A stretch of DNA of 64,000 nucleotides from Clostridia bacterium (GTDB taxonomy: Bacteria; Bacillota; Clostridia; Oscillospirales; CAG-272), in contig JAFYOX010000024.1 of the NCBI GenBank assembly GCA_017547755.1, forward strand, positions 1 through 64,000, written 5' to 3'. Below the pieces are notes generated by a model. It saw only the letters and a program-made list of their open reading frames with translations, did no database searches and was not told where the DNA came from. Below are positions 16,918 through 25,607 of the stretch, one piece after another. Made by a program: the position numbers and the translations under genes. How positions within the stretch are numbered: position 1 is the stretch's first letter; each line of letters opens with the position of its first letter.

Positions 16918-18405
16918 ATGAAAAAAAATGTCAGCATACTCCTCATTCTCACTATGCTGGTTTCCATGACAGCCTGCGGCGAAACAACATCCGATGCTCC
17001 GGCATCCGAAGAAACCGCTCCCGCTGTTCAGACGGAAGAACAGGCGGAACAGCCCGGAGAAACCGAAGATAACCGTATCAAACCCAACATCCCCGATGCT
17101 ACCTACAACGGTGCATCCCTGCGCTTCCTCTCCCGCGAAGTCATTGATCCCGTAGTCCGTTTCTATTCGGAGGTAGCTTCCAGTGAAACAAACGGCGAAG
17201 CTATGAATGATGCTACGTTTGAACGTACCATGCGAATGGAAACCAATTATGACATAAAAATTGTCAACGATGTGCTTGACATAGAAACAATCGAGCAGAC
17301 ATACAGCAATTCCTATCTTGCCGGAGAACAGAACTGGGATGTGATTATCCCCGGTTTTGGTACCGGAACCAATCTCATGAAGAATGGTTATGCCGCTGAC
17401 TTCAGGGATGTCAAATACATCGATATTGAGAAACCATGGTGGGATACTGCGGTAGCGGAAGCTATGGAAATCGGCGGAGCTCTTTACGGTGCGATCGGTG
17501 CGATCAATACCTGGACGGACTCTCACACTTACGGCGTTACCTTCAATAAAGAACTTGCCGTCGCCTATCAGATAGATCCCTACGAAATGGTTCGGAATAA
17601 TACATGGACCATCGATAATTTCTATTCCATCGCCGAAAAAGTAACAACGGACCTTGACGGTAACGGCGTATGGGATCATAATGACCGTTACGGAATCTCC
17701 GGCACCAATTTCGGCTTCAATCTGCATATGATTTCTTCCGGTGCATTTGCAATCCAGAAGGATGAAAATGGTTATCCTGAAATGGATATCACGGAACGAT
17801 TCTATAATGTTGCCGAAAAGGTCTGCAATATCATGACCAGCGGTAATTATATGAGAGCGGAATCCCTGCAGGGACTTGTTGATGATATCTGGGGGAACGG
17901 ACTTCGCGGCAACTTCCGTTCGAACGGTGCGCTGTTCCTTGTAAATGGCATGGAAGAAATGATCATCTTCCGCGACCTGGACACGGATATCGGTCTTCTT
18001 CCTCTGCCCAAGTATGATGAAACTCAGGACAGATATTACCATCCCTTCAGCACATATTGGGCAAGCATCATCGTGATTCCAAGAAATTCTTCCACAACCG
18101 ATTTTACCGGTCATATGCTGGAAGCGATGAATGCGGATGCTTATTACTCCACTTCCGTGACATATTATGATGTTCTGCTTGCCGGCAAGTCCATGCGTGA
18201 CCCCGATTCCGTCGAAATGCTGAATATTATCCGCAGTTCCCGCACAATGGATACGGAGCTTGTATATAACTTTATTGGTTTAAGTGGTATTTATACGCAG
18301 ATGCTGGACAACAAATCTTCCGATATCCTCGCATCCTCCGTTCAGCGTTCTCAGAAAGCAGCGGAAAAGCTGATCGAACGCTTTGTAGAACAGTATCAGA
18401 AATAA
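16918..18405 (+). CDS. Extracellular solute-binding lipoprotein
   Basis: A 495-aa lipoprotein with signal MKKNVSILLILTMLVSMTACGE (lipobox MTA-C), a Glu-rich linker and a binding fold containing DLDGNGVWDHNDRYGI, the Ca-type loop also found in the two lipoproteins at 7906 and 11800. Start set at 16918 after GAAAGG; a longer frame upstream would place charged residues before the signal. It sits between an intracellular glycosidase and a beta-propeller enzyme in one operon, so its ligand is probably the substrate of both. Part of the gene uses fewer GC-ending codons than its neighbours. Confidence 0.9.
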   Translation: MKKNVSILLILTMLVSMTACGETTSDAPASEETAPAVQTEEQAEQPGETEDNRIKPNIPDATYNGASLRFLSREVIDPVVRFYSEVASSETNGEAMNDATFERTMRMETNYDIKIVNDVLDIETIEQTYSNSYLAGEQNWDVIIPGFGTGTNLMKNGYAADFRDVKYIDIEKPWWDTAVAEAMEIGGALYGAIGAINTWTDSHTYGVTFNKELAVAYQIDPYEMVRNNTWTIDNFYSIAEKVTTDLDGNGVWDHNDRYGISGTNFGFNLHMISSGAFAIQKDENGYPEMDITERFYNVAEKVCNIMTSGNYMRAESLQGLVDDIWGNGLRGNFRSNGALFLVNGMEEMIIFRDLDTDIGLLPLPKYDETQDRYYHPFSTYWASIIVIPRNSSTTDFTGHMLEAMNADAYYSTSVTYYDVLLAGKSMRDPDSVEMLNIIRSSRTMDTELVYNFIGLSGIYTQMLDNKSSDILASSVQRSQKAAEKLIERFVEQYQK

Positions 18406-18432
18406 AAATTCATATCCCACAGGAGGTATCTT

Positions 18433-19323
18433 ATGGAACACTCTGGCTCTTTCAAGAAGTACGGCGATGCTCCTGTATTCGGAGACATCGGAACCGGCAC
18501 CATGTTTGACGCTTACGTCTGGAAGCAGAACGGACGTTTCCGTATGGACGTTTCTTGGCGTCCGAAAACAGCCCTTGCCGTCACCTTCTCCGACGATGGC
18601 ATCCACTGGGAAGATCCCGTAATCACGCTGGAATGTGACCCGTCCGCCGGCGAAAACAATCTCAACCGCAACTGCGTCATCCCGGATCCTCACGGAAACG
18701 GCTACCTGATGTGGTATACCGGACAGTACTGGGAAGGCAGTCACGGAAAATCGTGGATCGGCATCGCACGCTCCGACGACGGCATCCGCTTCGAACGTCA
18801 TTATAAGGCACCCGTTCTGGTACCGGAAATGGATTTCGAAAAGGAATCCGTCATGAATCCGTTTGTCATGTACGAAAACGGAAAATTCCGTATGTGGTAC
18901 GCGGCAGGCGAAACCTATGAACCCAATGTCATCTGCTACGCGGAATCCGACGACGGCATCCTTTGGGAAAAGTACGCGCAGAACCCCATGTTCCGCTGTG
19001 CGCCGGAAAACGAATACGAACAGAACCGCATCGGCGCCGTACAGCTTCTGAAGGAAAACGACGGATATCTCATGTTCTACATCGGCTACCGCGACATCAA
19101 CACCGCCTGCATCTGTGCCGCACGCTCAAAAGACGGCATCACCGGCTGGCAGAGAGTCCCGGAAAATCCGCTCGTCATGCCGACACCCGGCGGATGGGAC
19201 GAAGATTCCTGCTACAAACCCACCGTGATCCGCGATGAGGACGGCACCTGCCATCTCTGGTACAACGGACGCCGCGAATCCTTCGAATACATCGGCTACG
19301 CAACCGGCAGAATCGCAGATTAA
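18433..19323 (+). CDS. Five-bladed beta-propeller glycosidase (GH43/GH130-like)
   Basis: A 296-aa protein with repeating blades of the form SDDGIxWE (FSDDGIHWEDP, RSDDGIRFE, ESDDGILWEK, SKDGITGWQ) and conserved Asp/Glu turns (NRNCVIPD, MNPFVMYENGKFRMWY, YKPTVIRDEDGT), as in GH43, GH32 and GH130 enzymes. The repeated WYxG and SxDG motifs are closest to GH130-type mannoside phosphorylases or hydrolases, but no exact family can be claimed. An excellent AGGAGG site lies before the ATG. Last gene of the operon starting at 15531, 27 bases after the lipoprotein stop. No signal peptide. Confidence 0.75.
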   Translation: MEHSGSFKKYGDAPVFGDIGTGTMFDAYVWKQNGRFRMDVSWRPKTALAVTFSDDGIHWEDPVITLECDPSAGENNLNRNCVIPDPHGNGYLMWYTGQYWEGSHGKSWIGIARSDDGIRFERHYKAPVLVPEMDFEKESVMNPFVMYENGKFRMWYAAGETYEPNVICYAESDDGILWEKYAQNPMFRCAPENEYEQNRIGAVQLLKENDGYLMFYIGYRDINTACICAARSKDGITGWQRVPENPLVMPTPGGWDEDSCYKPTVIRDEDGTCHLWYNGRRESFEYIGYATGRIAD

Positions 19324-19339
19324 ATATCACTCACAAAAT

Positions 19340-19375
19340 AAGGAAGTACGGATCCCGTGAAAATCCGTACTTCCT
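19340..19375. terminator. Bidirectional terminator
   Basis: AAGGAAGTACGGAT (19340-19353) pairs perfectly with ATCCGTACTTCCTT (19362-19375), then TGATTTTTATC. Placed between convergent genes. Its stem nearly matches the terminator at 24481-24518. Confidence 0.85.
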
Positions 19376-19392
19376 TTGATTTTTATCAGATT

Positions 19393-20127
19393 TTATTCCT
19401 TTTTCCGGAAGTTTATGTCCGCTTTCGCCGCCTGTTTGCTCTGCAGAGCACGCGGAATGGCATATGTTTTTCCGTCTTTCCGGAAATTCGCTCCGGTCTG
19501 ACGGAAACTGAAATTCACGTTGTACCGCATACACTGTTCACGCATCCATAAAATCCAGTCATAATCGCAGACTCTGGCGCCTTCTCCGGATTCACCGCCG
19601 CAGGAGACGGATTCGATCACATTTCCGTAGTAGGACAGATACGCTTCCGTATTGATCCCTTCCAGCATCGGCTCGTGAATGATATGCTTATGCCGGATCG
19701 GCAATTCCAGAAAAACGGGCAGCCGTTCATCCGCCATCTGCTGATTTTCACAGGTACAGCAGATGTGGACATTCCCGTAACCGTTCCCCCAATCCTCCGG
19801 TAAACCGACATAAAAGCGATCCGGACGCTTGGTCACAAAGAAAAACTGCAGATCCGACCGTTCCCGCATCATGTGCCATGCCTCAGGCCGCCATCCGTCC
19901 GCATCCGGATGAAAAAAGTCGGACGTAAAGCAGGTGTACACAAAATCACCGTCCGGCTGCAGGGCATAGCTTCCGTCCCGTTTTCTCCGGACAGGCAGAT
20001 TGAAACTGCCGGTTTTCGCAACCTCAGAAGCATCTTTGCCGAATTCAGCATCGCGGCGGTAGACATAACAGTTCAGACAGCCGGGACTGATTTTCGTACA
20101 GCCGTGCCATAAATTCCAGCTTGCCAT
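19393..20127 (-). CDS. DUF5131 family protein (phage Gp37/Gp68-like)
   Basis: A 244-aa protein beginning MASWNLWHGCTKISPGCLNCY. The Cys pattern Cx6Cx2C (residues 10, 17, 20), then TCFTSDFFHPDAD, FFFVTKRPDRF and ESVSCGGESGEGARVCDYDW, are the hallmarks of DUF5131 (PF07505), a TIM-barrel family with a probable Fe-S cluster whose reaction is not established. The ATG at 20127 follows GGAG by 7 bases. It stands alone between convergent and divergent neighbours; the family is found in both bacterial chromosomes and phages, but no other phage gene is here. Confidence 0.85.
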   Translation of the reverse strand: MASWNLWHGCTKISPGCLNCYVYRRDAEFGKDASEVAKTGSFNLPVRRKRDGSYALQPDGDFVYTCFTSDFFHPDADGWRPEAWHMMRERSDLQFFFVTKRPDRFYVGLPEDWGNGYGNVHICCTCENQQMADERLPVFLELPIRHKHIIHEPMLEGINTEAYLSYYGNVIESVSCGGESGEGARVCDYDWILWMREQCMRYNVNFSFRQTGANFRKDGKTYAIPRALQSKQAAKADINFRKKE

Positions 20128-20241
20128 AATGCACTCCTTCTCCTGATGTTTTAGAATATTATACACCGTTTTTTCCGGAAGAACAAGAGAAATTTTCCGA
20201 CCGTTCCGCCGAAAAATATTCGCGGCATCCGTATCTCTTTC

Positions 20242-20270
20242 TTGCAATGGACGCCGGGGAATGCTATAAT
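20242..20270 (+). promoter_or_regulatory. Promoter of the metallophosphoesterase gene
   Basis: TTGCAA (20242-20247), 17-base spacer, TATAAT (20265-20270); the leader is about 34 bases. On the opposite strand TTGTTC, 17 bases and TATAAT (ending near 20156) may serve the DUF5131 gene. Confidence 0.7.
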
Positions 20271-20310
20271 GATAAATAACAGATTCCATGAATTTTCAGG
20301 AGAACGAACT

Positions 20311-21444
20311 ATGGAAAAAATCATTTCAGCGAAAGTCTATGAACCGGCGGACACCGACGGATTCACCGGATTGGATTATATCATCGAGGTTCCGGAAGGG
20401 AAGGATATCACCATCCTTCAGATCACGGATGCCCAGGCAATGCTTTATGACGGAATCCGCAAAACTTTCCTCGACGAAAACGGCAGAAGTTATGACGATG
20501 ACCGGCGCTTCCTTCAGGTTCACCACGCCTTTTTCACAAACGGCGTCACCGATGCGTATACCCGGTCATGGCAGTATATCGAAGAAGGCATCCGGAAGAC
20601 AAATCCGGACATTCTCGTACTCACGGGCGACAACATCTACGGAGAAACCGACGACCGCGGAACTCTGTGGACGGAAATGATCGAATTTCTGGATTCCTTC
20701 GGAATTCCGTGGCTCTGCGTCTACGGAAATCACGACAACGAAAGCCAGATGGGCGTTCACTGGCAGAGCGAAGCCGTCCGGAAATCCGGATACGGCTGTC
20801 TGAAAGAAGGCACGACCACAAACGGCAACTGCAACTACACCGTAGGAATCAGACAGGGAAATACTCTCCGTTATGTACTCTATATGCTGGACACCAACGG
20901 ATGCCGTCTCAAGCCCCATAATTTCGGCGAATCCCTTCTCCCGTACAATCCGGATCTCACCGATCTTCAGCAGACCGAAGGAATTTTCCCCGATCAGCTC
21001 GAATGGATCCGAGACTGCGGAAGAAAAATTTCGGCATACGCCCCCGATGCTTCTTCCATGATGTTCATGCACATCCCGCCGGTCGAAGCATATCTCGCTC
21101 TCGCGGACAAATACGGCGATGCCTGCCGTAAACTGCCGTTCGCCGCAGACCGCGGCGGTGATATGGGGATTGCCACGGAAGCCATCGGCGGAATTGACAC
21201 CCACGGACAGCTGATGGAAGCCGCAGAACAAATTCGCTGTACCGGTATTTTCGCCGGACACCAGCATAAAGTGGCGATCAGTACGTTCTATCGCGGCATA
21301 CGCCTTACCTACGGTCTGAAAACCGGGACCGGCGATTATCACGATCCCGCCATGCTCGGCACCACAAAGATCACCATCCATGAAGCGGACGATTCGTTCG
21401 ACGTGGACTATATTTTCACGGATATCGCATATCCGCTGAAATAA
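20311..21444 (+). CDS. Calcineurin-like metallophosphoesterase
   Basis: A 377-aa protein with the phosphoesterase metal motifs in order: LQITDAQ (first Asp), LTGDNIYGE, YGNHDNES, MHIPPVEAY and FAGHQHKVAIS. The usual DxH reads DxQ, a change seen in some purple-acid-phosphatase-like members. There is no signal peptide, so a cytoplasmic phosphatase or phosphodiesterase is expected; the substrate is unknown. The ATG at 20311 follows AGGAG by 8 bases. D-serine dehydratase begins 102 bases later on the same strand without a visible terminator between. Confidence 0.85.
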   Translation: MEKIISAKVYEPADTDGFTGLDYIIEVPEGKDITILQITDAQAMLYDGIRKTFLDENGRSYDDDRRFLQVHHAFFTNGVTDAYTRSWQYIEEGIRKTNPDILVLTGDNIYGETDDRGTLWTEMIEFLDSFGIPWLCVYGNHDNESQMGVHWQSEAVRKSGYGCLKEGTTTNGNCNYTVGIRQGNTLRYVLYMLDTNGCRLKPHNFGESLLPYNPDLTDLQQTEGIFPDQLEWIRDCGRKISAYAPDASSMMFMHIPPVEAYLALADKYGDACRKLPFAADRGGDMGIATEAIGGIDTHGQLMEAAEQIRCTGIFAGHQHKVAISTFYRGIRLTYGLKTGTGDYHDPAMLGTTKITIHEADDSFDVDYIFTDIAYPLK

Positions 21445-21546
21445 TACAGCAATATCCCGTATTTGTCCGTCCGGATATCATCTGACAATCCCCAAAAATA
21501 TACGCTGTACTATACCGAAACAAAAATCGTTCCCGCAGGAGGTATC

Positions 21547-22839
21547 ATGTCCGATTCTGCTTTTTCCAAAGTCCTTGCCCATCAGCCTGCCGCATGGGTA
21601 AACCCCTATAAACTCCCCGTTCTTTCCGTCGAACCTCTGTGTGATCTGATCGTTCCGCCGCAGTCCATCCGGGATGCGGAAGAACGTCTCCGCCGGTTCG
21701 CACCTTTTCTCGAAAAAGTTTTCCCGGAAACCGTTCCGTCGCACGGCATCATCGAATCCGAACTGCGGGAAATCCCCGCCATGCAGACCGGACTGAAAAC
21801 CTCCGGCAGACTGTTTCTGAAGATGGACAGCCATCTTCCCATCGCCGGATCGGTCAAGGCACGAGGTGGAATCTATGAAGTCCTGAAGCATGCGGAAGAT
21901 CTGGCGCTGTCCGCGGGGATTCTTCGTGAAACGGACGATTACGCCGTCCTGACCGAACAAAAAGACTTTTTCCGGCGGTATACCGTACAGGTCGGATCCA
22001 CCGGAAATCTGGGAATGTCCATCGGAATCATGAGTGCGGCGCTGGGATTCCGTGTGAAAATCCATATGTCCGCCGATGCAAAGCAGTGGAAAAAAGACCT
22101 GCTCCGCGCACGCGGCGCAGAAGTGATCGAATATACGGATGATTATTCCCGTGCCGTAGCGGAAGGCCGGAAACTGTCCGATGCCGACCCGATGAGCTAT
22201 TTTGTGGACGACGAAAAATCCATGGATCTCTTCCTCGGTTACGCCGTTGCCGCCGGACGCCTGAAGGATCAGCTTGAGGCTAAGAACCTGCAGATCGATG
22301 AAAATCATCCGCTCATCGTGTATCTCCCGGCAGGCGTCGGCGGAGCACCGGGCGGAATCTCCTATGGTCTTCGTCAGATCTTCGGTGACCACGTCCACTG
22401 TTTCTTCGCGGAACCCGTGGAATGTCCCTCTCTTCTTCTGGGGATCGCCACACGGAAATTCGGTGAAGTCCGCGTACAGGACTACGGTCTTTCCGGAAAA
22501 ACCGAAGCGGACGGCCTTGCATGTGCGTCTCCGTCCGACTTTGTGACCCGGATCATGACACCTCATCTTTCCGGAATTTTCACGGTCGATGATGATTCTC
22601 TCTATCACTATCTGCGAATGCTGTATCATACCGAAGGAATCGAAATCGAACCTTCTTCCTGTGCCGCTTTCGCCGGTCCTGCGCATCTGTCGGATTCTCC
22701 CGAAACGATCCGATACTGCGCCGAAAACGGACTGACGGAAAACGTACTGAAAAACGCCGTACAGATCGTCTGGGCGACCGGAGGAAGCATGGTTCCGCCG
22801 GACGTACGCCTGCAGTACCTGGAAGCAGGGAAGAAATGA
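21547..22839 (+). CDS. dsdA: D-serine dehydratase (D-serine ammonia-lyase)
   Basis: A 430-aa PLP enzyme matching DsdA (EC 4.3.1.18; family about 440 aa). The Schiff-base lysine is Lys104 in GSVKARGGIYEVL, the glycine-rich phosphate loop is QVGSTGNLGMSIG, and the C-terminus ends TGGSMVPPD, all typical. It converts D-serine to pyruvate and ammonia in the cytoplasm. AGGAGG precedes the ATG at 21547 by 4 bases; the frame is open for 28 codons more upstream but without support. No dsdX transporter or dsdC regulator is adjacent, so it may scavenge D-serine from wall or host sources. Confidence 0.95.
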   Translation: MSDSAFSKVLAHQPAAWVNPYKLPVLSVEPLCDLIVPPQSIRDAEERLRRFAPFLEKVFPETVPSHGIIESELREIPAMQTGLKTSGRLFLKMDSHLPIAGSVKARGGIYEVLKHAEDLALSAGILRETDDYAVLTEQKDFFRRYTVQVGSTGNLGMSIGIMSAALGFRVKIHMSADAKQWKKDLLRARGAEVIEYTDDYSRAVAEGRKLSDADPMSYFVDDEKSMDLFLGYAVAAGRLKDQLEAKNLQIDENHPLIVYLPAGVGGAPGGISYGLRQIFGDHVHCFFAEPVECPSLLLGIATRKFGEVRVQDYGLSGKTEADGLACASPSDFVTRIMTPHLSGIFTVDDDSLYHYLRMLYHTEGIEIEPSSCAAFAGPAHLSDSPETIRYCAENGLTENVLKNAVQIVWATGGSMVPPDVRLQYLEAGKK

Positions 22840-22858
22840 TCCGCGTTCTGCATACCGG

Positions 22859-22887
22859 TTGACTTTTTCAAAAAAACACGTTAAAAT
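22859..22887 (+). promoter_or_regulatory. Promoter of the phosphatase-LamG gene
   Basis: TTGACT (22859-22864), 17-base spacer, TAAAAT (22882-22887), about 36 bases before the ATG. Confidence 0.65.
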
Positions 22888-22923
22888 AAACACATCAGAA
22901 TTCATTTTTCAGGGAGGAAAACA

Positions 22924-24462
22924 ATGTACACCTACAAACGGGTAGCTCTCATCGGCGTTGACGGTGCCGGTAACTTTTTCAGACAGGCTTCCACACCGAA
23001 TCTTGACCGTATCTTTGCGGACGGTTCCGTCGCATACGATGTCTACACTTCCATTCCGTCCATCAGCGCAGAATGCTGGGGATCCATGCTCCACGGCGTG
23101 ACCCCCGACCTTCACCGCCTCACCAACGGTATCGTCGCCGGCGTTCCCTACGATACCGAATCCCTTTTCCCCAGCGTGTTCCGGATCATCCGTGAAAACG
23201 ATCCCGACTGCGAACTGGCATCGTTCTGCAACTGGAACCCGATCAACCACGGGATCATCGAAAACAATCTCGGCGTTTACGAGGAAACCGCTTCCGACGG
23301 TCCGCTCTGCGACAGAATCTGCGAATATCTTGCGGATCATGACCCCAAATTCCTGTTTGTTCAGTTCGACGAAGTGGACGGTGCCGGTCACGGTCACGGT
23401 TACGGTACCGAAAAGCATCTGAATCAGATCAACATCACCGACGGCTACATCGCACGGATCTGGGAGATGTACGAAAAGCGCGGCTTTGCGGACGATACGC
23501 TGTTCATCGTGACCGCAGACCACGGCGGATTCGGACGCAGCCACGGCGGCATCACCGAAGAAGAAATGCGCGTCATGTATGCACTCCGCGGCAAGACCGT
23601 CGTACGCGGCGGCGCGCCCGAAAATATGCAGATCCGCGACTCCGCATCCATCGTCCTGTACGCACTCGGCTACGAACAGTCCAAAAACTGGACGTCCCTT
23701 GTTCCGACCGGCGTATTTGAAGGCATAACGGCAGGCGAACGTCCCGAATTCATTGTCGAATACTCCTGCAGCCACAGAACACACGAAAGCACGCCCACAC
23801 CCGAAAACAGCGTTGTCGATGTCCTCGGCGCGGACTGCGTGGAAGGCTACTTCCCGTTTGACGGCGACAACAACGAAGCTACCGGCAAATTCGCTTCGGA
23901 ATCCACGGGCAAATTCTACCACCTTGACGGTTATTTCGGAAAAGGCGTACGCATGGACGACGGCTATATCACCGCGAAAGATTTCCGTCCCGGCAGCAGC
24001 AGCTTCTCCGTGGGTCTCTGGTTCAAGACCGGCGGTATCCCGGGCGACCCGGCACTTCTTTCCAACAAGGACTGGAGAAGCGGCGGCAATCCCGGCTTCG
24101 TTCTCGGTCTGAGCGGCACCTCCGCCTTCTTCAACTGCGGCAACGGTCACGGAAGATTCGATACCGGCGCCGTTCTTCCGCTGGATTTCAAGGACGGCTG
24201 GATCTATGTGGTCTGGTCCGTTGACCGTGAAGCCAACACCCTCGGAGTATCGATGGACTTTGAACCGTTCCGTACAACGCCGATCAAGGAAGAATTCCGC
24301 GGCGCATCCTTCGATACCGATCTTCCAGTACGCATCGGTCAGGATGGTACCGGTACTTACGGAAATTCGTTTGCCGTTCTGATCGACGAACTGGTCATCA
24401 CGAACCGTGCGCTGAACAACGACGACCTCGCCGCACTGAAAAAATTCTACGCAGCGGAATAA
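22924..24462 (+). CDS. Alkaline-phosphatase-superfamily enzyme fused to a LamG-like domain
   Basis: A 512-aa two-domain protein. Residues 1-290 are a type I phosphodiesterase/nucleotide pyrophosphatase-like domain: IGVDGAG (metal Asp), SIPSISAECWGSMLHG (Ser nucleophile region), FDEVDGAGHGHGYG and VTADHGGFGRSHGG (metal Asp/His). Residues about 315-505 form a concanavalin/LamG-like fold (GYFPFDGDNNEATG, GKGVRMDDGYI, FSVGLWFKTGG, DELVITNRALNNDDL), usually a carbohydrate-binding module. There is no signal peptide, which is odd for a LamG-type domain. A sulfatase-like or phosphodiester-cleaving role on a glycan is plausible. The gene has its own promoter and terminator. Confidence 0.85.
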   Translation: MYTYKRVALIGVDGAGNFFRQASTPNLDRIFADGSVAYDVYTSIPSISAECWGSMLHGVTPDLHRLTNGIVAGVPYDTESLFPSVFRIIRENDPDCELASFCNWNPINHGIIENNLGVYEETASDGPLCDRICEYLADHDPKFLFVQFDEVDGAGHGHGYGTEKHLNQINITDGYIARIWEMYEKRGFADDTLFIVTADHGGFGRSHGGITEEEMRVMYALRGKTVVRGGAPENMQIRDSASIVLYALGYEQSKNWTSLVPTGVFEGITAGERPEFIVEYSCSHRTHESTPTPENSVVDVLGADCVEGYFPFDGDNNEATGKFASESTGKFYHLDGYFGKGVRMDDGYITAKDFRPGSSSFSVGLWFKTGGIPGDPALLSNKDWRSGGNPGFVLGLSGTSAFFNCGNGHGRFDTGAVLPLDFKDGWIYVVWSVDREANTLGVSMDFEPFRTTPIKEEFRGASFDTDLPVRIGQDGTGTYGNSFAVLIDELVITNRALNNDDLAALKKFYAAE

Positions 24463-24474
24463 ATCATTGACTGC

Positions 24475-24520
24475 ATAAAAAAGGAAGTATGGATTCTTTC
24501 CGGAATCCGTACTTCCTTTT
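24475..24520. terminator. Bidirectional terminator
   Basis: AAGGAAGTATGGATTC (24481-24496) pairs with GAATCCGTACTTCCTT (24503-24518) with one G-U pair, flanked by an A run upstream and a T-rich tail. It lies between convergent genes and resembles the terminator at 19340. Confidence 0.85.
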
Positions 24521-24533
24521 CTTTATCATATTA

Positions 24534-25607
24534 TTATATATCCGCAGTTTTCTTTTCCACCAGCATTGCAAGAAGCAGTGCGGTCACACCGGCGATCAGC
24601 TTGCCGACGATCATGGGGAAGACATATTCCGCGTCAAATGCCATGGTAAACGCCAGATGTCCGGCAAACGTGAATGCGGCGGAAACCGCAAAAGCGGAAT
24701 TCAGTACGATCCCGCGCCGGTCCATCTTGTGGATCATCCCGTACGTTGTCACGCTGGTTGCCAGAGAAGCCACAAAACCGAGCGCCGCCGTTTCGTTGAT
24801 GCCGATCCTGCCGCCAAAAATTTTCAGCGGCTTCTGTAAAATGCGGGACAGCAGATTCATCAGCGGGAACGCACCGCTCATTACCGCGCTGGCATTGAGG
24901 CACACCAGACCGCCTTCTTCCAGAGACGCCAGTCCCGGAAGCACTTCGATTCCCGTCAGATACCGGAGAATCCCGAACGCAAGCCCGACCGTGATCAGGA
25001 TCTTCATGCCTGTACCGAAGATTCCAAACACTTTTACGCACTTCATCGGGAAGAAAAAGAGTCCGCAGGCGATCAGTCCAGAGAAGATCAGAAGAGGCAG
25101 GAGCGTCCGGAACAGACTTCCGAGAGGCAGACCGCAAACCAGTCCGCCGCAGAAACAGCCGACGGGGATCGTTACGATCCCGCAGAGAAAGCCGAGCAGT
25201 ACGGGTTTATGGAATTCCGGATCCACCACGCCGAGCGCAAAGGGAATGGTAAAGGAAATGGTACATCCCATCATCGAAGAAACGATCAGCGCATTGAACA
25301 GACCGATCTCGCTGTTTTTTGCGGTTTCCACCGCAAGAGGCGCACCGCCCATATCGTTGGCAAACAGGGAAGCAGGGATCACGGACGGATCGATTTCCAG
25401 AAGATTCCATACCGCATCAAACACCGGCGAAAGAATTTCCGCGATCCACGGAGAAATCACGATCATCCCGATCATGGACAATGCCATCGTCCCGAGAAGC
25501 ATGAATCCGCGTTCGAATTCTTTCCCCAGTCCGAACCGGCATCCGAAAATCCGGTCCAATGCCCCGAGCATGGAAAAAACGACCATTACAACGGTGATCA
25601 CACTCAT
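24534..25607 (-). CDS. eutH: EutH-like ethanolamine permease
   Basis: A 357-aa integral membrane protein with about ten or eleven hydrophobic segments. FANDMGGAPLA near residue 83, SMMGCTISFTIPFALG, and GGRIGINETAALGFVASLATSV near 270 are conserved in EutH, the ethanolamine uptake protein. No other ethanolamine-utilisation gene (eutB, eutC, shell proteins) is nearby, so the substrate could differ. The ATG at 25607 overlaps the stop of the PHP gene by four bases (ATGA), and GGAGG lies 6 bases upstream, so the two are translationally coupled. Confidence 0.85.
   Translation of the reverse strand: MSVITVVMVVFSMLGALDRIFGCRFGLGKEFERGFMLLGTMALSMIGMIVISPWIAEILSPVFDAVWNLLEIDPSVIPASLFANDMGGAPLAVETAKNSEIGLFNALIVSSMMGCTISFTIPFALGVVDPEFHKPVLLGFLCGIVTIPVGCFCGGLVCGLPLGSLFRTLLPLLIFSGLIACGLFFFPMKCVKVFGIFGTGMKILITVGLAFGILRYLTGIEVLPGLASLEEGGLVCLNASAVMSGAFPLMNLLSRILQKPLKIFGGRIGINETAALGFVASLATSVTTYGMIHKMDRRGIVLNSAFAVSAAFTFAGHLAFTMAFDAEYVFPMIVGKLIAGVTALLLAMLVEKKTADI

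Noticed and set aside
24534-25607. An ethanolamine-utilisation microcompartment locus
   Set aside because: Only the EutH-like permease is present; no lyase, shell or aldehyde dehydrogenase gene is nearby.
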